A stretch of DNA of 21,384 nucleotides from Megamonas sp. UBA1796 (lineage in GTDB: Bacteria; Bacillota; Negativicutes; Selenomonadales; Selenomonadaceae). The first letter of the stretch is position 1. Each line of letters opens with the position of its first letter. Position numbers and translations under genes: made by a program. The notes below the pieces were generated by a model. The model was not told the DNA's origin. It made no database searches and saw only the letters and a list, made by a program, of their open reading frames with translations. Below, piece by piece: positions 14,070 to 21,296 of this stretch. The DNA is taken from assembly GCA_002319795.1 (NCBI GenBank), contig DCFU01000017.1:1-21384 (forward strand), read 5' to 3'.

Positions 14070-15544
14070 TGGCGGCTGAGAGTGGACACCAAAGCCGAGC
14101 TCCTATTGCGGAAGCTATGCAAGCCTATGCCCGGGATGGTGCACTGGCATTCCACACGCCGGGTCATAAGCAGGGCAAGGGCGCACATATGCTTTTGCGG
14201 CGGCTTATTACCGAAGAGGGCCTGCGTGAGGAGGTTTCGCTTATGGAGGAACTGGACGATCTCCATGAGCCCACGATGTGTATCCGGGAAGCACAGGAAC
14301 TGGCGGCGGAGCTTTACGGCGCAGATGCCTCATATTTTATGATTAATGGTACGACCGGAGCCATACATGCTATGCTTATGGCATCCTTACAGCCGGGTGA
14401 TACCGTATTGATACCACGCAATGCGCATCGTTCCATCTTAGGAGGACTCATTTTATGCGGGGCGGTTCCCGTGTTTATACAGCCGGAATATGCATCGGAG
14501 CTTGGTATAGCGATGGGCATTACTCCGGCTGCTGTGCGTCGGGCTATCCGTGAGAATCCATCAGCAAAGGCGCTGGTGGCGGTTTACCCAACCTATTATG
14601 GTGTGGCAGCAGATTTGCAGACAATCGCTGCTATCGTACATGCACACCATATGCTTGTTCTTGTTGACGAAGCGCATGGCGCACATCTGCGTTTTAGTGA
14701 TGCGTTACCAAAACAGGCACTGGACTGCGGAGCCGACATGGTAGCCCAGAGCACGCATAAGCTTTTAGGCTCGCTTACGCAGACCTCTATGCTGCATGTG
14801 CGTGCAGGCCGTGTTAATCAGGAACGTGTGCGTGTTGCGGTGAGCCTGTTGCAGTCAACAAGTCCCAACTATTTATTGCTGGCATCCTTGGATATTGCGA
14901 GGCTTCAGATGGCTGCAGAGGGCAAAATTCTTGTGGGACGGGCTGTGCGGCTTGCAGAAGAGCTTCGGCAAGAAATAAATGCTGTTGAGGGATTGTGGTG
15001 CTTCGGTCAGGAATATATGAATACTCCGGGGTCTGCAGCCTTGGATGTGACAAAGCTTACGGTACAGGTATGTGGCCTTGGACTCAACGGGGCAGAGGCT
15101 GAACATATCCTGCGGCATAGGTATGGTATTCAATGTGAGCTGGCAGACGCATATAACGTATTGTTCATTCTATCGATGGCTGATACGGAAAAAGAAACGG
15201 AAGCTTTGTATGCGGCCTTACAGACTTTGGCTGCCAAGCATAGGACGGATGCAAAAGACAGAGTGATTATATCTTTGCCGGAGGTACCGCCGCTATGTAT
15301 ACTGCCTAGAAAAGCGTCTTTTTCGGCCTCAAAACCGGTAGGGCTTATGGCATCCGAGGGATGTGTGGCGGCGGAGGCTGTCATGTTTTATCCGCCCGGC
15401 ATACCGGTTATATATCCGGGAGAGAAAATCACGGCGGATATCTTGGCTTATGTACAGACTATGCAGCGCATAGGGCTTAAAGTAGTCGGACCCCAGGATG
15501 CATCTCTTCGGACGATTCGAGTAATAGAGGCGAAAATCAGATGA
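14066..15544 (+). CDS. Orn/Lys/Arg decarboxylase, fold type I (YaaO/SpeA-like)
   Basis: A 492-aa PLP enzyme with the short Firmicute form of the Orn/Lys/Arg decarboxylase major domain. Motifs are LAFHTPGHKQGKG (27-39), EELDDLHEP (61-69), FMINGTTGAIHAML (91-104), PRNAHRS (117-123), VYPTYYG (173-179), VDEAHGAH (200-207, D201 binds the PLP nitrogen) and STHKLLGSLTQ with Schiff-base lysine K232. The C-terminal domain ends with MFYPPGIPVIYPGE, typical of the family. It should decarboxylate arginine, lysine or ornithine; the substrate cannot be settled. It is unrelated in fold to the decarboxylase at 11560. It overlaps degS (ATGA) at its start and the thymidylate kinase gene (ATGA) at its end. The pairing with tmk recalls Bacillus yaaO-tmk. 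Confidence 0.88.
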   Translation: MMAAESGHQSRAPIAEAMQAYARDGALAFHTPGHKQGKGAHMLLRRLITEEGLREEVSLMEELDDLHEPTMCIREAQELAAELYGADASYFMINGTTGAIHAMLMASLQPGDTVLIPRNAHRSILGGLILCGAVPVFIQPEYASELGIAMGITPAAVRRAIRENPSAKALVAVYPTYYGVAADLQTIAAIVHAHHMLVLVDEAHGAHLRFSDALPKQALDCGADMVAQSTHKLLGSLTQTSMLHVRAGRVNQERVRVAVSLLQSTSPNYLLLASLDIARLQMAAEGKILVGRAVRLAEELRQEINAVEGLWCFGQEYMNTPGSAALDVTKLTVQVCGLGLNGAEAEHILRHRYGIQCELADAYNVLFILSMADTEKETEALYAALQTLAAKHRTDAKDRVIISLPEVPPLCILPRKASFSASKPVGLMASEGCVAAEAVMFYPPGIPVIYPGEKITADILAYVQTMQRIGLKVVGPQDASLRTIRVIEAKIR

Positions 15545-16236
15545 CAAATAAAGGAAAATTAATTATTATAGAGGCTGGAGATGGTTCGGGCAAGGCGACG
15601 CAGGCGAGGGCTCTTTATGAACATCTGGCAGCAGATGGCTGCCGTGTGCACAGAATTGAGTTCCCGGATTATGCGTCCGATTCTTCGGCGCTTGTGCGCA
15701 TGTATCTGGATGGAAAATTCGGGGAACATGCGGATGATGTCAATGCCTATGCAGCTTCAACTTTCTTTGCGGTGGATCGCTATGCGTCTTATCGTGTAAA
15801 GTGGAAAAAATACTACGAGGCAGGAGACTTGATTTTAGCGGATCGGTATACGACATCAAACATGGTCCATCAGGCAGTGAAGCTCACAGACCAGTCAGAG
15901 AGGGAAAACTTTTTGGATTGGCTTTGGGATTTCGAGTTTGAGAAACTAGGACTGCCAGTCCCGGATCTGGTCATTTTTCTGGATATGGAGCCTGCGATAA
16001 GCGACCGACTTATTACCAGGAGAGGCCGAGAGGAAGGACAGACGAGAGATATTCATGAACGGGACAGGAAATACCTGTATCGTTGTCACGAAGCGTATGA
16101 ACAACTTACAGCCAAATATCATTGGCAGCGGATAGTATGCAGTGCATATGGCGAGCCCAGGACGGTTGAGGATATACATAAAGATGTATATAATATAGTA
16201 TGCCGGAAACTGGATTTGAAGGTAAGAATGAAATGA
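15541..16236 (+). CDS. tmk: thymidylate kinase-like protein
   Basis: A 231-aa P-loop kinase. The Walker A motif is EAGDGSGKATQ (11-21), a variant of the usual EGxDGxGKTT seen in a subgroup of Firmicute thymidylate kinases. AVDRYASY (77-84) and LADRYTTSN (99-107) carry the DR and DRYxxS nucleotide-site motifs. VIFLDMEP is the strand before the LID, and RRGREEGQTRDIHERD is a basic LID region. The enzyme phosphorylates dTMP to dTDP in the cytoplasm. It starts inside the preceding decarboxylase gene (4-base overlap), so it depends on that operon. A general deoxynucleoside-monophosphate kinase is an alternative name, but gene context favours Tmk. Confidence 0.85.
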   Translation: MTNKGKLIIIEAGDGSGKATQARALYEHLAADGCRVHRIEFPDYASDSSALVRMYLDGKFGEHADDVNAYAASTFFAVDRYASYRVKWKKYYEAGDLILADRYTTSNMVHQAVKLTDQSERENFLDWLWDFEFEKLGLPVPDLVIFLDMEPAISDRLITRRGREEGQTRDIHERDRKYLYRCHEAYEQLTAKYHWQRIVCSAYGEPRTVEDIHKDVYNIVCRKLDLKVRMK

Positions 16237-16293
16237 AAATAAAAACATGCACACTAGGGACAGGTGCGTGGAAGTAAGAGTATGGAGAATAAA

Positions 16294-16851
16294 ATGATCA
16301 AAGAAGTTTTAGTTGTTGAAGGAAAAATGGATGTTGCAGCAATCCATAAGGCTGTTGAAGCGGACTGTATCATTACAGGCGGCTTCAGCTTGCAGGAATG
16401 GACCCTTGCAAACATTGACCAGGCTTATAAAAAACGAGGCATTATTATATTGACGGATCCGGATTCTGCTGGCGAACGTATCCGTAAATTTTTGGCAAAG
16501 CGATTTCCTGAAGCAAAGCACGCTTTTGTGCCAAGAGATGAGGCAACGGCAAATGATGATATCGGTGTTGAACAAGCATCACCGGCATCCATTCGTAAGG
16601 CATTGGCAAAGGTGCGCACGCCGGATTGGAATCCGGTGCCAGTCTTTTCAAGTACGGATCTTATTACAGCCGGGTTAAGCGGAACGGCAGAGGCTTCCGG
16701 CCGGCGGGCTTGGCTGGGAGCTGTATTGGGTATTGGCTGCGCCAACGCAAAAACTTTTCTTTTACGACTGAATCATTATGGCGTGACACGCCAGGAGTTT
16801 GAAGATGCTTTACAGTTGCTGCATGCTACAGGAAGGGGAGAGAGTCTGTGA
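16294..16851 (+). CDS. rnmV: ribonuclease M5 (5S rRNA maturation)
   Basis: A 185-aa TOPRIM-domain nuclease that trims the 5S rRNA precursor. EVLVVEGKMD holds the catalytic Glu (E9 or E10 region), IILTDPDSAGERIR holds the DxD pair (55 and 57), and the C-terminal half with WLGAVLGIGCANAKTFLLRLNHYGVTRQEFE is the family's RNA-binding part. ATG at 16294 is preferred: GGAG lies 6 bases upstream and the family normally begins directly with this strand. An ATG at 16282 and a GTG at 16264 are alternatives. It is followed by rsmA with a 4-base overlap, the arrangement usual in Firmicutes. The gap after tmk has no terminator. Confidence 0.93.
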   Translation: MIKEVLVVEGKMDVAAIHKAVEADCIITGGFSLQEWTLANIDQAYKKRGIIILTDPDSAGERIRKFLAKRFPEAKHAFVPRDEATANDDIGVEQASPASIRKALAKVRTPDWNPVPVFSSTDLITAGLSGTAEASGRRAWLGAVLGIGCANAKTFLLRLNHYGVTRQEFEDALQLLHATGRGESL

Positions 16852-17693
16852 TTCAGTCTGTAATCGCGAGCAAGGAAGTCACACGGCATATTTTAAAGGC
16901 CTTTGGTTTGCATGCAAGTAAGCGGCTGGGACAAAATTTTCTCATTGACGCAGATATTGTGCATGGTATCGTGGATGCCGCAGATATATGTCCGGGCGAC
17001 CGTGTGCTGGAAATTGGCCCGGGTATTGGGACGCTTACCCAGGGCCTGGCTGAAGCCGGAGCTGAAGTTACGGCTGTAGAACTTGACAAGAAGCTGCCAG
17101 CGGTATTGGCTAAGACGTTGGAAGGCTATGACAAAGTACGTGTTGTACAGGGGGATATCCTGAAAATCGATATTCAGACGGTTATGGGGCCGGGAAGCTT
17201 CAAGGTGGTTGCTAATCTTCCTTATTACATTACTACGCCGATTCTCATGTCATTGCTGGAGCAGCGTCTGCCTATCACACGCCTGGTGACGATGGTACAG
17301 AAAGAGGTCGCCGAGCGTATGACGGCGGTTCCGGGTACGAAAGCATATGGAGCCTTGTCGGTAGCGGTGCAGTACTATGCGGCACCGCGGATTGTATTGG
17401 ATGTGCCTCCGCAGTCCTTTATTCCGGCACCAGAGGTCGACTCTGTTGTCATTGTTTGTGATGTGCGGGAAAAGCCTGCGGTAGAAGTAAAAGATGGGCA
17501 GCTTTTTTTCCGTATCGTACGGGCGGCTTTCGGACAGCGCCGCAAGACCTTCAATAACGCGTTGAAGACGATGGGCTTGGAAAAAGAAACCATCGGCCAC
17601 ATATTATTGAAGGCTGGCATTGACGGGCAGCGTCGTGGAGAAACCTTATCACTTGCTGAATTTGCGGCAGTGGCTGATGCGGTAGGTCAATAA
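16848..17693 (+). CDS. rsmA: 16S rRNA dimethyladenosine methyltransferase RsmA (KsgA)
   Basis: A 281-aa SAM-dependent enzyme that dimethylates the two adjacent adenosines near the 3' end of 16S rRNA in the small subunit. LGQNFLID (27-34) is the family opening. VLEIGPGIGTLTQ (53-65) is the SAM loop, AVELDKK has the acidic residue binding the ribose, QGDIL the adenine contact, and VVANLPYYITTPI (120-132) the NLPY catalytic motif. FGQRRKTFNNAL marks the C-terminal helical domain. The start is GTG at 16848 inside GTGA, overlapping the rnmV stop; GGGGAG precedes it. It is the last gene of the operon before a long terminator. Loss of this enzyme is known to give kasugamycin resistance. Confidence 0.95.
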   Translation: MIQSVIASKEVTRHILKAFGLHASKRLGQNFLIDADIVHGIVDAADICPGDRVLEIGPGIGTLTQGLAEAGAEVTAVELDKKLPAVLAKTLEGYDKVRVVQGDILKIDIQTVMGPGSFKVVANLPYYITTPILMSLLEQRLPITRLVTMVQKEVAERMTAVPGTKAYGALSVAVQYYAAPRIVLDVPPQSFIPAPEVDSVVIVCDVREKPAVEVKDGQLFFRIVRAAFGQRRKTFNNALKTMGLEKETIGHILLKAGIDGQRRGETLSLAEFAAVADAVGQ

Positions 17694-17721
17694 GATTACT
17701 ATGCAGCTTTCTATGGTTATG

Positions 17722-17769
17722 AAAAAGAGGGTATTGCTGATGAAAAATCGTCAGCAATACCCTCTTTTT
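17722..17769. terminator. bidirectional terminator after rsmA
   Basis: A 19-bp perfect stem (17722-17740 with 17751-17769) around a 10-base loop. AAAAAGAGGG and CCCTCTTTTT at the feet give T runs on both strands. It serves rsmA and the convergent cyclase gene. Confidence 0.9.
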
Positions 17770-17779
17770 GACAAGTATT

Positions 17780-19648
17780 TTAAGGCTCCATGATAATAAG
17801 GCTCGTTTTGCGGTTGGGAAGCCAGTCGATATTGAAAGCCCGGGCCTTGGCCGGAACACCCCAGCTGGAAACTGTACGCACGATATATTCAGCACCATTG
17901 TCTGAAAGATTACGTACCGGGCAGTTCGGGCAGGGTTCGGAGAATTTATGGAAACGATGATAGCAGGTCTGCTGTACTGTGGTTTCAGGCAGAGCCTGAC
18001 GAATGGTTTGGTTAAAGAAAAGAAGCTCGAACGTATCTTTGTCAACGACATAAATCATTTCCTGCATATGGTCGATAATGTCCATCAGGCGCTTGTTTTG
18101 TTTTGACAGCAGGCTGTCAGTTTGTTCGTGCAGCAGCACATTGCCAAGAATACTCGAAAAAATATTTAAATAGGTCAGTTCTTCTTTGGTGAATTTACGT
18201 ACATCCGCAGCACTTTCAAAGCAAATACAGCCAAGCTCTTCACTTCCACGGGCAATTTCGTTATAAGCGAAAGAATGAATATTGAAATGTTTGAATGCGG
18301 ATGCTTCTGGGGGAATGAGCTGAGATGTATCCTCACAAATGGACATAATCCCCCATGGCGTGGCCTTGTAACGTGACAGTATGACATGGTTGCAGGTTTC
18401 GATAGCATCGGCAAACGCCGGATCCTTCTGGCTGATATCAGTATGTAGAGAAACTCCCAAAGGGCTGAGCCATTCAAAGGTGTTCCGATAGGAATTATCA
18501 AGACGATTGTATAAATCAATTGCTATCCGGTCAAAATTAAATAATTTTCCCAGCATGCGCAGGGAAATCGTAATGGTAGCTTCCGGATTTTTGGTTTCAT
18601 ACAGAAGTCGGAAAATGAATTCAATCATATTATCCTTGAAGGCTTTTTGCTGCATATCGGCTGAGTATAAAGGATCGCGTTCGGAACTTATGCTATTTGT
18701 ATTCAGAAAATTCGGTTCATAAACTGAGAAAGTTCCTTTGCCGTGGCATTTTGCATTATATAAGGCACGGTCCGCATGCGTAAATAATTCTGTAAAATTT
18801 TTTCCATGTCTGGGGAAAAGTGCAATGCCGATGCTGATGGAAAACGATAAGGTGTTCGTATCGTTCTTGTAAGAACGGTGCAAACTTTCGAGAAGCTGTT
18901 GACAGCGTTCCTGCAGATAGTCTATAGATGGTATGCCACGGAAGAGCACAAGGAATTCATCGCCGCCGACACGCCCGATGATATCCATGCGGCGAAAATA
19001 ATGTTCGAGTTCCATAGCCATGTCCGTGAGTACAGCATCACCAAACAAGTGCCCAAAGCTGTCGTTGATTTTTTTAAAATCATCTGCATCGATGATAAGC
19101 AGGGCGGAGGATTCTGTAGCTGCAGGAAGCGAACTGAGATATTCTGTAATATGCTGTTTTGCGGCGCCTTTATTCAGCAAACCGGTGAGCGTATCGTGTT
19201 CAGCTTCGTGCAGCAAAGTAAGGTTATGTTCTTTTTGGGCATGGATGTTACGGAACAAACCAAAGGTTGCCTGCGGGAATTTGTCAGAAAAATACGTAAC
19301 GAGCTTGACTTCTGTCCACATATAATCGGCTCTGTCGGCTCGCAGCAGACGGAGTTCAACATCAAAACGTTTTTGTGGTGGGCAGGATTGACTGTAGAAA
19401 ATATCGTCCAGATATTTTTCGAACAGCATGGCGTCACTGGGATGGATAAAACCACTAAGAAGTAAAAATGAAGAAAAGCAATTGAATACGGATGGCAAGG
19501 CATAGGGCACCACTTTCATTTCGGTTGAAAACTCAACCGTATCCGTAGTGAGGTCCCAATGGAACAATAATAGTTCATCGAAGTCCTCAAGAATTTTATA
19601 AATATTGCTGTCAAAAGCTTTTGGTATTGCAGAGGTACAGAAATTCAT
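17780..19648 (-). CDS. diguanylate cyclase with PAS-GGDEF-GAF-PAS layout
   Basis: A 622-aa soluble protein. Residues about 22-137 look like a PAS domain. Residues 148-310 form a GGDEF domain: HDTLTGLLNK, DADDFKKINDSFGHLFGD, GRVGGDEF (GGDEF at 228-232) and SISIGIALFPRHG, ADRALYNAKCHGKG. The signature is intact, and RRMD (219-222) five residues before it is the RxxD inhibitory site, so an active, product-inhibited cyclase making c-di-GMP is expected. Residues about 335-505 resemble a GAF domain, and about 520-620 a second PAS with C562, C573 and C576 (CYHRF then EPCPNCP). GGDEF domains usually sit at the C-terminus, so this order is unusual. ATG at 19648 follows AGAGG. It has its own promoter, divergent from the TSCPD gene. 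Confidence 0.9.
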   Translation of the reverse strand: MNFCTSAIPKAFDSNIYKILEDFDELLLFHWDLTTDTVEFSTEMKVVPYALPSVFNCFSSFLLLSGFIHPSDAMLFEKYLDDIFYSQSCPPQKRFDVELRLLRADRADYMWTEVKLVTYFSDKFPQATFGLFRNIHAQKEHNLTLLHEAEHDTLTGLLNKGAAKQHITEYLSSLPAATESSALLIIDADDFKKINDSFGHLFGDAVLTDMAMELEHYFRRMDIIGRVGGDEFLVLFRGIPSIDYLQERCQQLLESLHRSYKNDTNTLSFSISIGIALFPRHGKNFTELFTHADRALYNAKCHGKGTFSVYEPNFLNTNSISSERDPLYSADMQQKAFKDNMIEFIFRLLYETKNPEATITISLRMLGKLFNFDRIAIDLYNRLDNSYRNTFEWLSPLGVSLHTDISQKDPAFADAIETCNHVILSRYKATPWGIMSICEDTSQLIPPEASAFKHFNIHSFAYNEIARGSEELGCICFESAADVRKFTKEELTYLNIFSSILGNVLLHEQTDSLLSKQNKRLMDIIDHMQEMIYVVDKDTFELLFFNQTIRQALPETTVQQTCYHRFHKFSEPCPNCPVRNLSDNGAEYIVRTVSSWGVPAKARAFNIDWLPNRKTSLIIMEP

Positions 19649-19683
19649 ATATTAAGCCTCTAATCTCAATGAATATATAGAAT

Positions 19684-19712
19684 AGTATAAAATAGATAGG
19701 TAGATATTTCAA
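19684..19712 (-). promoter_or_regulatory. promoter of the diguanylate cyclase gene
   Basis: On the minus strand TTGAAA (19707-19712), 17 bases, TATACT (19684-19689), 35 bases before the start codon. Confidence 0.65.
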
Positions 19713-19735
19713 TCAAAAAAAGAAAAAAAGAAAAA

Positions 19736-19764
19736 TTGCCAGTTTTTGATAAAACTATTATAAT
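19736..19764 (+). promoter_or_regulatory. promoter of the TSCPD-PHP operon
   Basis: TTGCCA (19736-19741), 17 bases, TATAAT (19759-19764). It is back-to-back with the cyclase promoter, with only 23 bases between the two -35 boxes. Confidence 0.7.
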
Positions 19765-19793
19765 GATAATAAAAATAGAAAGGCAGGATGCTT

Positions 19794-20069
19794 ATGAGCA
19801 TATATGAATATAAAACACAGGGAACTTGTTCCCGCAGGATTACAATAGAATTGGATGGAAAACTTATTAAACATGTTGCTTTTGAAGGCGGATGCGACGG
19901 TAATCTGTCTGGAATTTCAAAACTTGTTGAAGGAATGGATATAGATTTCGTCATCAGTCGTTTTGCGGGTAATATCTGTGGTTCCAAGAGGACTTCTTGT
20001 CCGGATCAGCTTGCTATAGCCTTAAAACAAGCTTATATAGCCGAACAGGCGCAGGAGATGGACTTATGA
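19794..20069 (+). CDS. TSCPD-domain protein (TIGR03905-like)
   Basis: A 91-aa protein belonging to the small TSCPD-domain family. It opens with SIYEYKTQGTCSR and contains VAFEGGCDGNLSGISKLVEGMD and CGSKRTSCPDQLA. Four cysteines (C12, C34, C62, C69) sit at the conserved family places and may bind a metal; this is inference. The same domain occurs at the end of some vitamin B12-dependent ribonucleotide reductases (NrdJ), but the stand-alone proteins have no proven function. ATG at 19794 is chosen because AGG lies 7 bases upstream and the family starts close to YEY; ATG at 19788 is nearly as good. It overlaps the PHP phosphatase gene by ATGA, so the two are co-translated. Confidence 0.85.
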   Translation: MSIYEYKTQGTCSRRITIELDGKLIKHVAFEGGCDGNLSGISKLVEGMDIDFVISRFAGNICGSKRTSCPDQLAIALKQAYIAEQAQEMDL

Positions 20070-20836
20070 TTTTTGACAGCCATGTACATACAGTATTTTC
20101 TGCCGACTCACAGATGCAAGCGGAGGACGCACTGCTGACTGCCGAAAAGATGGGACTGGGACTTGTCTTTACGGAACATCTCGATATAAGCTATCCGGGA
20201 AAGCAGAAATTTACTTTTGACCCGGAAAAGTATTGGCAGACTTATGAGAATTTAAGGGGGAAGCATTTGCGCTTAGGCGTGGAAATCGGAATGTGTACTG
20301 GTGATGAAAAGGCCAACGGCGCATTCGCTGCCAGGGTACCTTTCGATATGGTCATTGGCTCTATCCACCTTTTACAAGGCAGGGACATCTATTATAAGGA
20401 TTTTTATGAGGGAAAAAGCCAGCAGGACATTTATCGGGAATATTTCCTTACAATGGCTGCCATGCTGCGTACGCATTCCTTTGTTGACGTATTGGGACAC
20501 ATAGATTATATTGCACGATATGCACCTTATGCACAGCCTGCTTTATGCTATGGGGGGTTCAGCAGTGAAATCGATGAGGTGCTGCGTGTTGCGGTGGAGA
20601 CGGATACAGTCATGGAACTGAACACGCGACGGTTCGGGAATCCTAGAGTTTTTGAAGAACTTTACCCAATTTATAAGCGATACTATGAACTTGGAGGACG
20701 CTATATTACGATAGGTTCAGATGCACATAATCCGGAAGCTGTCGGAACAGCGTTCTCTTGGGCAGTGCAGTTCATTGGGCAGTGCGGACTTATACCGGTT
20801 ACCTTTTGTAAACGAAAGTTGGAACGAATCATGTAG
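20066..20836 (+). CDS. PHP-domain phosphatase, HisJ/HisK (histidinol-phosphatase) family, second copy
   Basis: A 256-aa protein with the same PHP metal set as the gene at 8134: DSHVHTVFSADS (4-15), VFTEHLD (34-40), GVEIGM (71-76), VIGSIH (96-101), VLGHIDYIARY (142-152) and GSDAHNPEAVG (217-227). Overall it differs clearly from the first copy, so this is an old paralogue or a member of a different subgroup rather than a recent duplication. It presumably hydrolyses a phosphate monoester such as histidinol phosphate, but the substrate is not provable. ATG at 20066 lies inside the stop of the TSCPD gene, with GGAG 8 bases upstream; a longer reading upstream would overlap that gene extensively and is rejected. 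No terminator is visible between its stop and the rRNA promoters. Confidence 0.85.
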   Translation: MIFDSHVHTVFSADSQMQAEDALLTAEKMGLGLVFTEHLDISYPGKQKFTFDPEKYWQTYENLRGKHLRLGVEIGMCTGDEKANGAFAARVPFDMVIGSIHLLQGRDIYYKDFYEGKSQQDIYREYFLTMAAMLRTHSFVDVLGHIDYIARYAPYAQPALCYGGFSSEIDEVLRVAVETDTVMELNTRRFGNPRVFEELYPIYKRYYELGGRYITIGSDAHNPEAVGTAFSWAVQFIGQCGLIPVTFCKRKLERIM

Positions 20837-20880
20837 TTCTTATGAGAAAACAGAAAATGGGAATAAATTTCCAAAAACAG

Positions 20881-20909
20881 TTGACAAGAGATTGAAAACA
20901 GCGTAATAT
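20881..20909 (+). promoter_or_regulatory. rRNA operon promoter P1
   Basis: TTGACA (20881-20886), 17 bases, TAATAT (20904-20909). A TATAAT three bases later would give a poor 20-base spacing. Confidence 0.75.
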
Positions 20910-20991
20910 AATACAAGTCGCCAGCGAACAGTATGGCGGGCTTCGAAACAAAGAGCCTTGGATGGCATCCTGAAAGAAGCTTGAAAAGCCC

Positions 20992-21020
20992 TTGACAAAC
21001 CGAAGCAACTGAGGTAATAT
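20992..21020 (+). promoter_or_regulatory. rRNA operon promoter P2
   Basis: TTGACA (20992-20997), 17 bases, TAATAT (21015-21020). It is 111 bases after P1 and has the same two hexamers and spacing. Tandem promoters are usual for rRNA operons. Confidence 0.8.
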
Positions 21021-21033
21021 ATAAAAGCTGGTT

Positions 21034-21141
21034 CGTGAGAACAGCTCACGCAAACAGCGGTGTTCCTTGAAAACTAAACAATGCAGAATGAATCATCAAA
21101 AATGGTTCAAGCCAGATGTGCGGGTACAACGCAAGTTGTAC
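21034..21141 (+). other. structured rRNA leader
   Basis: The leader holds a hairpin CGTGAG/CTCACG (21034-21050), a boxA-like antitermination stretch TGTTCCTTGAAAACTAAACA (21061-21080), and a hairpin GTACAAC/GTTGTAC closed by a GCAA tetraloop (21124-21141). The boxA call rests on resemblance to Firmicute rRNA leaders. The 20837-20880 stretch before P1 holds nothing recognisable. Confidence 0.55.
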
Positions 21142-21166
21142 TAAACATAAAAAATGGTTTGCGAAT

Positions 21167-21241
21167 GCGGAAATAGCTCAGTGGTAGAGCACCACCTTGC
21201 CAAGGTGGGGGTCGCGAGTTCGAGCCTCGTTTTCCGCTCCA
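21167..21241 (+). tRNA. tRNA-Gly (anticodon GCC) upstream of 16S rRNA
   Basis: A full cloverleaf with acceptor GCGGAAA/TTTCCGC, D-arm with AGCTCAGTGGTAGAGC, anticodon stem CCACC/GGTGG around TTGCCAA (anticodon GCC, Gly), T-arm GAGTTCGAGCCTC and encoded CCA. It lies between the rRNA promoters and the 16S gene, so it must be cut from the rRNA precursor. GTTTGC (21157-21162) and GCAAAC (21248-21253) flank it as a perfect 6-bp pair that could extend the acceptor stem in the precursor. Confidence 0.95.
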
Positions 21242-21296
21242 TACATAGCAAACACAATTTCTTAAAGAAACAAAGAGCCAATCGGTTCTTCAATAT

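Noticed and set aside
8134..20836. The two PHP genes as a recent duplication
   Set aside because: Only the metal-binding motifs agree; the intervening sequences and lengths (275 and 256 aa) differ strongly.
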